40,519 nt of DNA from Planctomycetaceae bacterium (lineage in GTDB: Bacteria > Planctomycetota > Planctomycetia > Planctomycetales > Planctomycetaceae). The stretch covers positions 1 through 40,519 of the forward strand of contig JABISG010000085.1 in assembly GCA_018699955.1 (NCBI GenBank). Direction: 5' to 3'. The position numbers and the translations under genes were made by a program. Shown piece after piece: positions 27,895 through 35,164 of the stretch (within the stretch, counting starts at the first letter, position 1; each line of letters begins with the position of its first letter). Under the pieces are notes generated by a model that did not search any database, was not told the DNA's origin, and saw nothing but the letters and a program-made list of their open reading frames with translations.

Positions 27895-30354
27895 ATGCGC
27901 GCGACTCTGTCCCCCTGTCGGCTTGGTTTGTTGTTGTCATTGGTGTTTGCGTCCACGATGTCGTTCTCATCGGTCGTTTATGCTGACGGGCTGCCGATTG
28001 TCACCGACGTTCAACAGCAGCCGCTGGTTTCGGCAACCGAACGGCTCATCGAAGCGATGAACTACGTCGGCGCGCCATTCAGTCCAGCCGACTTGAAGAC
28101 GCTGCGGGCGGCGATGCGAAATACCGATGCCACCGAATCGATCACCGGCATTCAACGCATTCTCGATAAGTATTGTGTGGCGGGCGTTAAGATCAGCGCC
28201 GAAAGCCGTGTCAAAGTTGCGGAGGGGGACGCCAACAAGGAATTGGTGCAGCAGGGGTGGCGAACATTTCTGGTGAAAGTGTCGAATCAGGCGGGCATCA
28301 ATCCCAAGCTGGCTGCCGTCAGTCCGAATGCGGCCCCGCAGTTTCGCCGCAGCCGCGGAGCGAAACGTCCGAAGATCGACATCTCGGCCGCCGATGTCGC
28401 GCAGCGGTTTCTGTCGATTGAAATGTTCGACAAGCAACCACTGAAACCGAAGCTCTCCGGCTTGGAATTGGAATACCGAATTATCCAGCTTTACAGCCGC
28501 GATGTCGGTCGCCGCGAAGCGAAGTTGGCGTTCAATGTTGGGCAGGGAACGCAGGACATTGGCTTTCGCAATGCCGTGCCGGTGTTGTTCAAGTCGGTGC
28601 CGGCTGTTGAAGTTTCGTTGGGAGTGAAGGACGCAGACGGCTCGCCGACAATGGCGGCGTTTGTCATTCGCGATAAATTCGGCCGCGTCTATCCCAATCC
28701 CGCGCGACGCCTTGCGCCCGACTTCTTCTTCCACAATCAGATTTATCGGGCCGATGGCGAATCGATCCATCTCCCGCCGGGTGAATACTCGGTGATGATC
28801 GCGCGTGGTCCGGAGTATTACGAAGAAACCAGCAAGCTGGTTGTTCCCCGTGGCGTCGTCAGTCATCGGGCCAACTTCAAACTGCGACGCTGGACGCATC
28901 CGGCCAAACGGCTGTGGTTCTCCGGCGATCATCACGTGCATGCCGCCGGTTGTGCGCATTACGAGAATCCGACCGAAGGCGTCACCCCCGCCGACATGAT
29001 GCGGCACATTCTGGGTGAGGATCTCAACGTCGGCTGCGTACTGAGTTGGGGGCCGTGTTGGTACGCGCAGAAATCATACTTTGAAGGAAAAACGTCGGCC
29101 CTCTCGCGGCCGAATTATCTGATGCGATACGACGTTGAAGTCAGTGGTTTCCCTTCGGCGCATGCGGGACACCTCTGCCTTCTGCGACTGAAGGAAGACG
29201 ACTTCACCTACGACAAGCCGACGACGTTCGATTGGACCTACGGCGGTGAGTCGGGACGCTTCGAGGGGAAACGAACATCGGTGATTGGCGAATGGCCCAG
29301 TTGGACCGGGCCGGTGCTGGCATGGGGGAAGAAACAGGGGGGCATCGTCGGCTACAGTCACAGTGGCTGGGGACTGCAACTTCCCGACGTTCTTCCGGGC
29401 GGCCAACGCGGGTTCGTCAACTATCGTAATCGACCGGCTGGCTGGAACGGCCGCGCCGCCGACAAACTGCCCGACTATGCCATGCCGCGCTTCGACGGCA
29501 TCGGTGCCAACGAATACATCGTCACTGTTGCCGACGGCGTTTGCGATTTCATCTCGGCCGTCGATACCCCGTCCATTTGGGAGTTGAACGTCTGGTATCA
29601 CACGCTCAACTGCGGCTACCGCGCACGCATCAGCGGCGAGACCGATTTTCCCTGCATCTACGGCGACAAGGTCGGCCTCGGCCGCATTTATGTCAAACTC
29701 GATCCAGATCAGCCGCTCGATTTCGACACGTGGATTCAGGGCGTGAAGAACGGGCGCAGTTACTGTGGCGACGGTCGCAGCCACATTCTTGATTTCGAGG
29801 TCAACGGAGTCGCCGTCGGCGAACCGGGGTCCAGCAACAAGATCAGCCAGTTGAATCTGAAGAAGCCGGGCAAGGTGAAGGTTTCGTTTGACGCGTCGGC
29901 ATTGCTCGCCAAACAACCGACACCGGAGACCGAACGCATCCGCAAATCGCGGCTCGATGCGAAACCGTATTGGCACATCGAACGCTGCCGCGTTGGCGAG
30001 TCGCGAACGGTGCCGGTCGAGTTGATCGTCAACGGTCATGCGGTGGCGACGAAGAACATCCCGGCCGACGGCAGCGAGCAGTCGCTCGAATTTAACATCG
30101 ACCTGAAACAGTCAAGTTGGGTCGCGGTGCGAATCCTGCCATCGGTTCACACCAACCCGGTCTTCGTCGAAATCGCCGGCAAACCCATCCGCGCCAGTCG
30201 CAAGAGCGCCCAATGGTGCCGAAAAGCGGTCGATGTCTGCTGGAATTCCAAGAAAGGTCAGATCCGCGCCAACGAGCAAGCCGAAGCATCAGCGGCATAC
30301 GATCGTGCGCGGGAAGCTTACGATCGGATTCTTTCTGAGAGTTTGGCGGACTGA
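27895..30354 (+). CDS. CehA/McbA-family PHP-domain metallohydrolase, secreted
   Basis: GAGGAAG at 27883-27889 selects the ATG at 27895, giving 819 residues with a signal peptide (LGLLLSLVFASTMSFSSVVYA). Residues of about 30-330 form an N-terminal region with beta-sandwich-like strands. The PHP-type metal site begins with WFSGDHHVHAAG at about 341-352, continued by GEDLNVGCVLSWGP and later VGYSHSGWGLQ. CehA/McbA members include carbaryl hydrolases, but planctomycetes carry many paralogues with unknown substrates. The last 100 residues add a C-terminal domain ending in a charged helix (ASAAYDRAREAYDRIL). It is the fourth exported gene in this cluster, 157 bp after the EEP gene. Confidence 0.88.
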   Translation: MRATLSPCRLGLLLSLVFASTMSFSSVVYADGLPIVTDVQQQPLVSATERLIEAMNYVGAPFSPADLKTLRAAMRNTDATESITGIQRILDKYCVAGVKISAESRVKVAEGDANKELVQQGWRTFLVKVSNQAGINPKLAAVSPNAAPQFRRSRGAKRPKIDISAADVAQRFLSIEMFDKQPLKPKLSGLELEYRIIQLYSRDVGRREAKLAFNVGQGTQDIGFRNAVPVLFKSVPAVEVSLGVKDADGSPTMAAFVIRDKFGRVYPNPARRLAPDFFFHNQIYRADGESIHLPPGEYSVMIARGPEYYEETSKLVVPRGVVSHRANFKLRRWTHPAKRLWFSGDHHVHAAGCAHYENPTEGVTPADMMRHILGEDLNVGCVLSWGPCWYAQKSYFEGKTSALSRPNYLMRYDVEVSGFPSAHAGHLCLLRLKEDDFTYDKPTTFDWTYGGESGRFEGKRTSVIGEWPSWTGPVLAWGKKQGGIVGYSHSGWGLQLPDVLPGGQRGFVNYRNRPAGWNGRAADKLPDYAMPRFDGIGANEYIVTVADGVCDFISAVDTPSIWELNVWYHTLNCGYRARISGETDFPCIYGDKVGLGRIYVKLDPDQPLDFDTWIQGVKNGRSYCGDGRSHILDFEVNGVAVGEPGSSNKISQLNLKKPGKVKVSFDASALLAKQPTPETERIRKSRLDAKPYWHIERCRVGESRTVPVELIVNGHAVATKNIPADGSEQSLEFNIDLKQSSWVAVRILPSVHTNPVFVEIAGKPIRASRKSAQWCRKAVDVCWNSKKGQIRANEQAEASAAYDRAREAYDRILSESLAD

Positions 30355-30364
30355 ATTTGATGAT

Positions 30365-30540
30365 TTGACGCAAAGACGCGAAAACGCGAAGACGCAAAGG
30401 GTTTGCAAAGGAAAGAGAAATTGAATGAATGCCGCGACGGCTTCATCGTACGCAGTTCAAATAGCTTACTTAGAGTTATTGTGACCGACTTTCAAACTCA
30501 ACTCTTTGCGACCCTCTGCAAGTTTGCGTCTCTGCGTCAA
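30365..30540. repeat. Long inverted repeat with degenerate ACGCAAAGACGC units
   Basis: The left arm starts TTGACGCAAAGACGCG and carries several ACGC(G)AAA-like units. The right arm ends TTTGCGTCTCTGCGTCAA, its near complement. The arms enclose about 100 bases without clear features. It lies between the CehA-type stop and the AroDE-like start and could fold into one long imperfect hairpin. Similar repeats are scattered in many bacterial genomes. Confidence 0.65.
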
Positions 30541-30572
30541 GAAACCAATTTTCCATTAACGCAGCCAAGCCG

Positions 30573-32036
30573 ATGATCTGCATCTCCGTCACTCCGACGT
30601 CGCGTAAACTTGCGAAGGTCGATATTCTCAATGCTTCGCGACAATGCGACATGATCGAAGTCTGTCTCGATCATCTGGTCAAGGAGCCGGATGTTGGTGA
30701 TTTGATCTCCGGTTTCGACAAACCGATTCTCGTCTCCTGTCGCCGGAAGGCCGACGGGGGACATTTTACGGGGACCGAAGAGCAGCGGCTGGGATTGCTG
30801 CGGCAGGCAATTGGCGCGGGACCGGATTACATCGAGTTGGAACTCGATATCGCCGGCAGTGTGCCACGTTTCGGGAAGACCAAACGGGTCATCAGTTACA
30901 CCAGCATCGACCGTCCGTTGGGTAAGATCGACGACATTTTTGACGAGGCGTACAGGGCGGATGCCGATGTCGTCAAGTTCACCTGCCCCACGCCCAATCT
31001 CGACGCCGCCTGGCCGTTGCTGGCCGCCGTCGCCAAGAAGCGCGAAGTACCGGTGGTTGGCATGGGATTGGGACGGCCCGGCATTACGTTTTCGCTGTTG
31101 GGCCTCAAATTTGGGTCACCGTGGATATACGCCGCCCTTGAAAAAGGAATGGAAGCGCACGACGGACAGGCCAGCATTTTCGAGTTGGACGAATTGTACG
31201 ACTGGAGCGGAATTGGCGAGAAGACCAAGCTGGTCGGCGTGGTTGGCTTCGGCCCGCGCGAGACGTTGACCGTCCGCATTCTGAATGCCGGTTTCAAGTT
31301 GCTCGAAAAAAACACGCGCTGTTTGCCGTTGGAAATTGGCGGCCTCGACAAATTGGCCAAGCGGCTCGAAACTCTGCGGATCAACATGCTGGTCGTACGG
31401 CCGGAACTTTCGACGGAGGCGCTGGATTTCGCCGAACATGCCGAAGAGGCCGCACAACAAAGCGGTTACGCCGACCTGCTGCTCAAACAGAAGAACGGCT
31501 GGAACGCCTTCAATATGATTTGGCGCAGCGCGCTGAAGGCGATTGAGGACAAGCTCGGCAAGGCCAAATCCGACGATCGTCCGCTCGACCGCCGTAATGT
31601 GCTTGTCGTCGGAGCCAACGGAACGGCGCAGGCGATGATTCACGGCATTCACCGCCGCAAGGGCGTTGTCAGTGTGACAGCACCGAACGACGTGCAGGCG
31701 CAGCGTGTCGCGAAGCAATTCGGCATCCGCGTCGTCCCCTTTGCCAGCCTGTACGACACGCTGGCCGACGTCGTTATTCTGACCGATCCCAACCTGAAAA
31801 TGGGGCATAAGAAATCGGAAATGAACGCGGCATATTTTCGCACCCACATGGCCGTACTCGATGTCTGTCGTATCCCGAGCGATTCCCCCTTCTGTTTTGA
31901 AGCCCGCCAGCGCGGCTGTAAAATCGTGGAGCCGGCCGACGTCTACATCGACCAACTTTCCGCCCAGTTCAAGGCGATTTCCGGACAGGAACTACCGGTT
32001 GAGGCGTATGAGTCGATTTTGGCCGAGCAGCAATAG
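30573..32036 (+). CDS. AroD-AroE fusion protein with degenerate active sites
   Basis: The 487-residue product joins a type I 3-dehydroquinate dehydratase-like barrel (about 1-210) to a shikimate dehydrogenase-like module (about 218-480). In the first, Glu29 (IEVCLDHL) and the Schiff-base lysine, Lys135 (DVVKFTC), are present, but the general-base His of SYHDF is Thr110 (SYTSI), and the late SR motif is not seen. In the second, the substrate-binding SxS is GPRETL, the NVTxPHK motif is NMLVVRP so the catalytic Lys is absent, and GxNTD is GWNAFN. The NADP-binding VVGANGTAQAMIHG and a final QFKAISGQELPVEAYESIL remain. A non-canonical or regulatory paralogue is more likely than a working AroDE. 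Hence no gene symbol. Confidence 0.85.
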   Translation: MICISVTPTSRKLAKVDILNASRQCDMIEVCLDHLVKEPDVGDLISGFDKPILVSCRRKADGGHFTGTEEQRLGLLRQAIGAGPDYIELELDIAGSVPRFGKTKRVISYTSIDRPLGKIDDIFDEAYRADADVVKFTCPTPNLDAAWPLLAAVAKKREVPVVGMGLGRPGITFSLLGLKFGSPWIYAALEKGMEAHDGQASIFELDELYDWSGIGEKTKLVGVVGFGPRETLTVRILNAGFKLLEKNTRCLPLEIGGLDKLAKRLETLRINMLVVRPELSTEALDFAEHAEEAAQQSGYADLLLKQKNGWNAFNMIWRSALKAIEDKLGKAKSDDRPLDRRNVLVVGANGTAQAMIHGIHRRKGVVSVTAPNDVQAQRVAKQFGIRVVPFASLYDTLADVVILTDPNLKMGHKKSEMNAAYFRTHMAVLDVCRIPSDSPFCFEARQRGCKIVEPADVYIDQLSAQFKAISGQELPVEAYESILAEQQ

Positions 32037-32057
32037 CAGGCTGATGGTGAAATGCTC

Positions 32058-32074
32058 GCGGGGCGTTGCCCCGC
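32058..32074. terminator. Perfect hairpin downstream of the AroDE-like gene
   Basis: GCGGGGC, a GTT loop and GCCCCGC form a perfect seven-base-pair GC stem 22 bases after the stop at 32036. There is no T-run, so it may be a dispersed palindrome or a weak terminator. Confidence 0.45.
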
Positions 32075-32143
32075 CGCTAAACTCACAATATGTTGGGATG
32101 TGGTTTGTCTTGCAGTCTTGGTCCTTCATCTTCTGTTTTCAAC

Positions 32144-32650
32144 ATGGCAATTGAACGAATCGAGTGGCAGTGTCCGCAGTGTGAACGGCGTTATGCGATT
32201 CCCGCGAATTTACCCCGTCCAACACTTTGCCCGAAATGCCAATCGGATGACGAACAACCGGCTGCGCCAGCCGTGACGCAGCAGCCCGTTGTCACATTGC
32301 CCGACGATTCTGGCCTGGCGCCGCCGCTAAGGGCCGACGTTGAGTTCGAGACATTGTCGGGAAAACAAGCCTCTGGCGCGGATCATTATCGCCGAAAATA
32401 TTCGGCGCTGCGCGTCATCTCGTTGTTTTATCGCTGTCTGGCGGCGGTAATCATTCTGGCGGCTGTGGTGGCATTTGTCGCGGGCGTTGCGGCCGTTTTT
32501 CAAGCCGACGACCAGTCGGAGCGTTGGGCCGCCGTTGGTATTGGTCTCGGTTCGCTGGTCGGGGGCGCATTCTGGAGTGTCACGGTTTTGGCTTTTGCCG
32601 AGCTGATTAAACTGATGCTCGACATCGAACAGAATACGCGGCAACGATGA
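32144..32650 (+). CDS. Zinc-ribbon protein with two membrane segments
   Basis: The ATG at 32144 starts directly before IERIEWQCPQCERRYAIP and gives 168 residues; an ATG at 32090 would add 18 unlikely residues. Two CxxC pairs (CPQC and CPKC) form a zinc ribbon. A Pro/Ala-rich linker follows, and then two hydrophobic helices (VISLFYRCLAAVIILAAVVAFVAGVAAVF and a second near GIGLGSLVGGAFWSVTVLAFAEL). The type is common in planctomycetes as small membrane proteins of unknown role. It precedes the HemX-like gene by 216 bp, so cotranscription is not certain. No enzymatic motif is seen. Confidence 0.8.
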   Translation: MAIERIEWQCPQCERRYAIPANLPRPTLCPKCQSDDEQPAAPAVTQQPVVTLPDDSGLAPPLRADVEFETLSGKQASGADHYRRKYSALRVISLFYRCLAAVIILAAVVAFVAGVAAVFQADDQSERWAAVGIGLGSLVGGAFWSVTVLAFAELIKLMLDIEQNTRQR

Positions 32651-32812
32651 GTGTGCCTGCAACTTTCTATCCGGCCGAATGGTGCGACAGGCTGACATTC
32701 GGACATCGAAGTCGCCCGATCCGCCAACCTGAAACGCGAGCCTTGACCATCGGTCTCGAATTTGTGCGGAAATACCTTGCAAAAACGCACTGCCCGTAGG
32801 ATGGCCTCTCGG

Positions 32813-32820
32813 TGTATAAT
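32813..32820 (+). promoter_or_regulatory. Candidate -10 element upstream of the HemX/CcsA-like gene
   Basis: TATAAT occurs at 32815-32820, preceded by TG, 47 bases before the ATG of the HemX/CcsA-like gene. No good -35 lies 16-18 bases upstream (the region is GCCCGT), so this is only a candidate. Confidence 0.3.
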
Positions 32821-32866
32821 CGATGTACGTCGAGATACGACGGCGAGAACCAATGGAGAGGTTTTG

Positions 32867-33724
32867 ATGTCAAATGTGACTGTTTTTTGCTTCCTGGCAA
32901 GTTATCTGGTGGCATTCGGATTGGAGATTGCGCGTTGGGTGCGGCAGGTTTCGATTAATCGCATGGTGATGCTCGCCGCTGCAGCTGCGGGAATGGTCGC
33001 CCATACGATTTACCTGCTCAATCGTAGCGGGCAAACCGGAATGCCGCCGCTGTTGAGTTCGACACACGATTGGATGCTCGTGCTGGCGTGGTTGGTGGTC
33101 GGGTCGTACTTGTTTTTGACGGCCGTCAACCGGAAGCTGCCATTGGGGGTGTTTTTGTTGCCGGTGGTGATTTTCCTGATCGTCATGGCATATTTCGTCA
33201 GCGACGGGCCCAATCTTAGTGTCGGGCCGAAAGCCGCCATCGAACAGGCCCATAGTGGCTGGGTCATGCTCCATGCCACGCTGTTGGTGTTTGGAATTAC
33301 CGGCGTGGTGGTCGGATTTGTGCTGAGCGTGATGTACCTGTATCAGCATCGAAGGTTGAAACATCATCAAGCAATGGTCAACGATCTGGCCTTACCCAGC
33401 CTTGAGCGGTTAGCCCGACTGAACCGCGCGGCAGTTATCATCTCGGTTCCGCTGCTCACACTGGGAATGCTGTTTGGCGTTTTCATCGGTTTGCTTTCGC
33501 GCAAAGGGCCGAATCCCATTTCCTTTGCCGACCCGATCGTCATCAGTAACGCCATTGTCTGGTTGGTGATGCTCGTGTTCTTCGTTTGGTTATTGGCAAC
33601 CAAGCGACCGGTGGGGAAACAGGTTGCCTGGACAACCATCTGGGCGTGCGGCTTCCTGCTGGTAACGATCATCAGCCTGCAGGTGTTAACCGGCGGCCTC
33701 GAAGCAATCCAAACCTGGCACTAG
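32867..33724 (+). CDS. HemX/CcsA-like cytochrome c assembly membrane protein
   Basis: A GGAGAGG site at 32855-32861 fixes the ATG at 32867, giving 285 residues with about eight membrane segments. HSGWVMLHATLLVFGITGVVVGFVLSVMYL is typical of the HemX/CcsA family (cytochrome c assembly protein family). CcsA takes part in heme delivery to apocytochrome c; HemX in Bacillus limits HemA abundance. I do not see the WWD heme-handling loop, so HemX-like is the better fit. It is followed, after a 55-bp gap with a palindromic repeat, by glutamyl-tRNA reductase. That matches the HemX-HemA neighbourhood seen elsewhere and suggests a role in controlling or using heme. Confident on family, less on exact role. 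Confidence 0.8.
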   Translation: MSNVTVFCFLASYLVAFGLEIARWVRQVSINRMVMLAAAAAGMVAHTIYLLNRSGQTGMPPLLSSTHDWMLVLAWLVVGSYLFLTAVNRKLPLGVFLLPVVIFLIVMAYFVSDGPNLSVGPKAAIEQAHSGWVMLHATLLVFGITGVVVGFVLSVMYLYQHRRLKHHQAMVNDLALPSLERLARLNRAAVIISVPLLTLGMLFGVFIGLLSRKGPNPISFADPIVISNAIVWLVMLVFFVWLLATKRPVGKQVAWTTIWACGFLLVTIISLQVLTGGLEAIQTWH

Positions 33725-33730
33725 AAAAAG

Positions 33731-33755
33731 TCCACGGGCTGCGGCCCGTGGGATC
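33731..33755. repeat. Dispersed palindromic repeat, family A, copy 3 (reverse orientation)
   Basis: The palindrome has arms TCCACGGGC and GCCCGTGGGATC around a short CTGCG centre. It is the reverse-oriented form of the core seen at 8244-8274 and 17863-17900. It lies between the HemX-like stop and the hemA start, so any hairpin would be intraoperonic. Confidence 0.7.
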
Positions 33756-33779
33756 TGAAACGACGTTGGAGTTTGTTCT

Positions 33780-35060
33780 TTGAATCTGCAAGTGATTTAT
33801 TGCAATCATCATTCGGCGGCGCTGGCGGTGCGCGAACGGCTGGCGTTCTCTTCCGACGATTTACTGCGCGCCGCCTACGATCGGCTGCGTATCGATTTTC
33901 CTGATTCGGAAATTGTTGTCCTTTCGACCTGTAACCGAGTTGAATTGTATGCGGCACACGAATCGCCCGACGAAGCGCCGACGCATCAGCAAATTGCGAA
34001 GTTCTTCGCCGACTTCCACCAGATTCCCCTCGACGACTTCGTCGATGATCTTTTGGAGCAAACCGGACCGGACGCCGTCCGGCATTTGTTCGAGGTGACT
34101 TCCAGCGTCGATAGCATGGTGTTAGGCGAGCCGCAGATTGTCAGCCAGGTGAAAGAGGCTTACGACGTCGCGCTGAAGAACGATGCCTGTGGGCCGTTGA
34201 CCAATGCGCTGTTTCAGGGAGCCTTAAGAGTCTCGGCACGCGTGCGGACCGAAACCAAGCTGTCGGAAGGTCGCGTCTCCATTGCCAGCGTTGCCGTCGG
34301 TGAATTCGGCAAGAGTATTTTTGACCGTTTCGACGACAAATCGGTACTCATTATTGGTGCCGGCGAGATGGCCGAGGAAACCCTTCGTTATCTGAAAGAG
34401 GAAGGTGTTCGCGATATCATCGTCGTCAATCGCAGCCCGAAACGTGCTGAAGAGTTAGCCGCCGAGTGGGGTGGTCGAACGGAGCCGTTTGACAAGCTCG
34501 ACGAATGCCTTGTCGCCGCCGACGTGATTGTGAGCACAACCGGTGCCGACCGACCGATCATTGATGTTCCGCGGTTTCAGCAGGTGCTGGAGAAACGGGA
34601 GGGAAGGGCGGTTTTCGTTCTCGATTTGGGAGCGCCTCGCGATTTCGAGCCGGCCGTCGGCGAGATCGACGATAGTGTCTTCCTGTACGACATTGACAGC
34701 TTGGAGCAAACCTGCGAACGCAACCGAGGCAAACGCGTTAAAGAGATCGAACGTGCGCAGCGGCTGATTGAAGATGAAACCACAAAATTCATGCACGACG
34801 TTTATCATCAGGCGACCGGCCCGGTGGTCAAACGATTGCGCGAGGAATGGCACGACATCCGTCGGCAGGAAGTCGAACGGCTCACCAAGAAGCTGAGCCA
34901 CCTCGACGCTGAGGACATTCGGGAAATCGAACAGTCGATCGAGCGAATCGTCAACAAGCTGTTGCACCCGCCGCTAAAGACGCTGAAGGAAGAAGCGAAA
35001 GAGGGAACGCCACACGGTTTGATCGACGCGCTGAAACGGTTGTTTCACCTCAGCGACTGA
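33780..35060 (+). CDS. hemA: Glutamyl-tRNA reductase
   Basis: The 426-residue product matches HemA throughout. STCNRVELYA carries the catalytic Cys, SSVDSMVLGEPQIVSQVKEAY is the signature, SARVRTETKLSEGRVSIASVA follows, and LIIGAGEMAEETLRYL is the NADPH-binding site. The C-terminal part is a long helix and dimerisation domain. It reduces glutamyl-tRNA to glutamate-1-semialdehyde, the first step of the C5 heme pathway. It starts with TTG at 33780, with a GGAG about ten bases upstream; no better ATG keeps the first conserved strand (LQVIYCNHHSAAL). It follows a HemX/CcsA-like gene, as in other bacteria. No other heme-synthesis gene is in the window. Confidence 0.97.
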   Translation: MNLQVIYCNHHSAALAVRERLAFSSDDLLRAAYDRLRIDFPDSEIVVLSTCNRVELYAAHESPDEAPTHQQIAKFFADFHQIPLDDFVDDLLEQTGPDAVRHLFEVTSSVDSMVLGEPQIVSQVKEAYDVALKNDACGPLTNALFQGALRVSARVRTETKLSEGRVSIASVAVGEFGKSIFDRFDDKSVLIIGAGEMAEETLRYLKEEGVRDIIVVNRSPKRAEELAAEWGGRTEPFDKLDECLVAADVIVSTTGADRPIIDVPRFQQVLEKREGRAVFVLDLGAPRDFEPAVGEIDDSVFLYDIDSLEQTCERNRGKRVKEIERAQRLIEDETTKFMHDVYHQATGPVVKRLREEWHDIRRQEVERLTKKLSHLDAEDIREIEQSIERIVNKLLHPPLKTLKEEAKEGTPHGLIDALKRLFHLSD

Positions 35061-35122
35061 CGAACGATGTCGGTTTGGCTCTTACGAATTCACGTTGCCG
35101 GTTCAGCGAGGTCTGCACGCTG

Positions 35123-35141
35123 CACTGGCGACACGCCAGTG
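35123..35141. repeat. Perfect hairpin between hemA and the NuoEF-like gene
   Basis: CACTGGCG and CGCCAGTG pair perfectly around an ACA loop, followed by GCACCCG. The element lies 62 bases after the hemA stop, between convergent genes, and could terminate transcription. Confidence 0.55.
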
Positions 35142-35164
35142 GCACCCGGTCACGCAATTCCGAC

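Noticed and set aside
27967..30039. Two long minus-strand ORFs (27967-29007 and 29074-30039)
   Set aside because: Both lie antisense within the CehA/McbA-type gene and carry no family motifs.
30573..32036. Naming the gene aroDE
   Set aside because: The overall fold matches but key catalytic residues are missing in both halves, so the name would imply an activity the sequence does not support.
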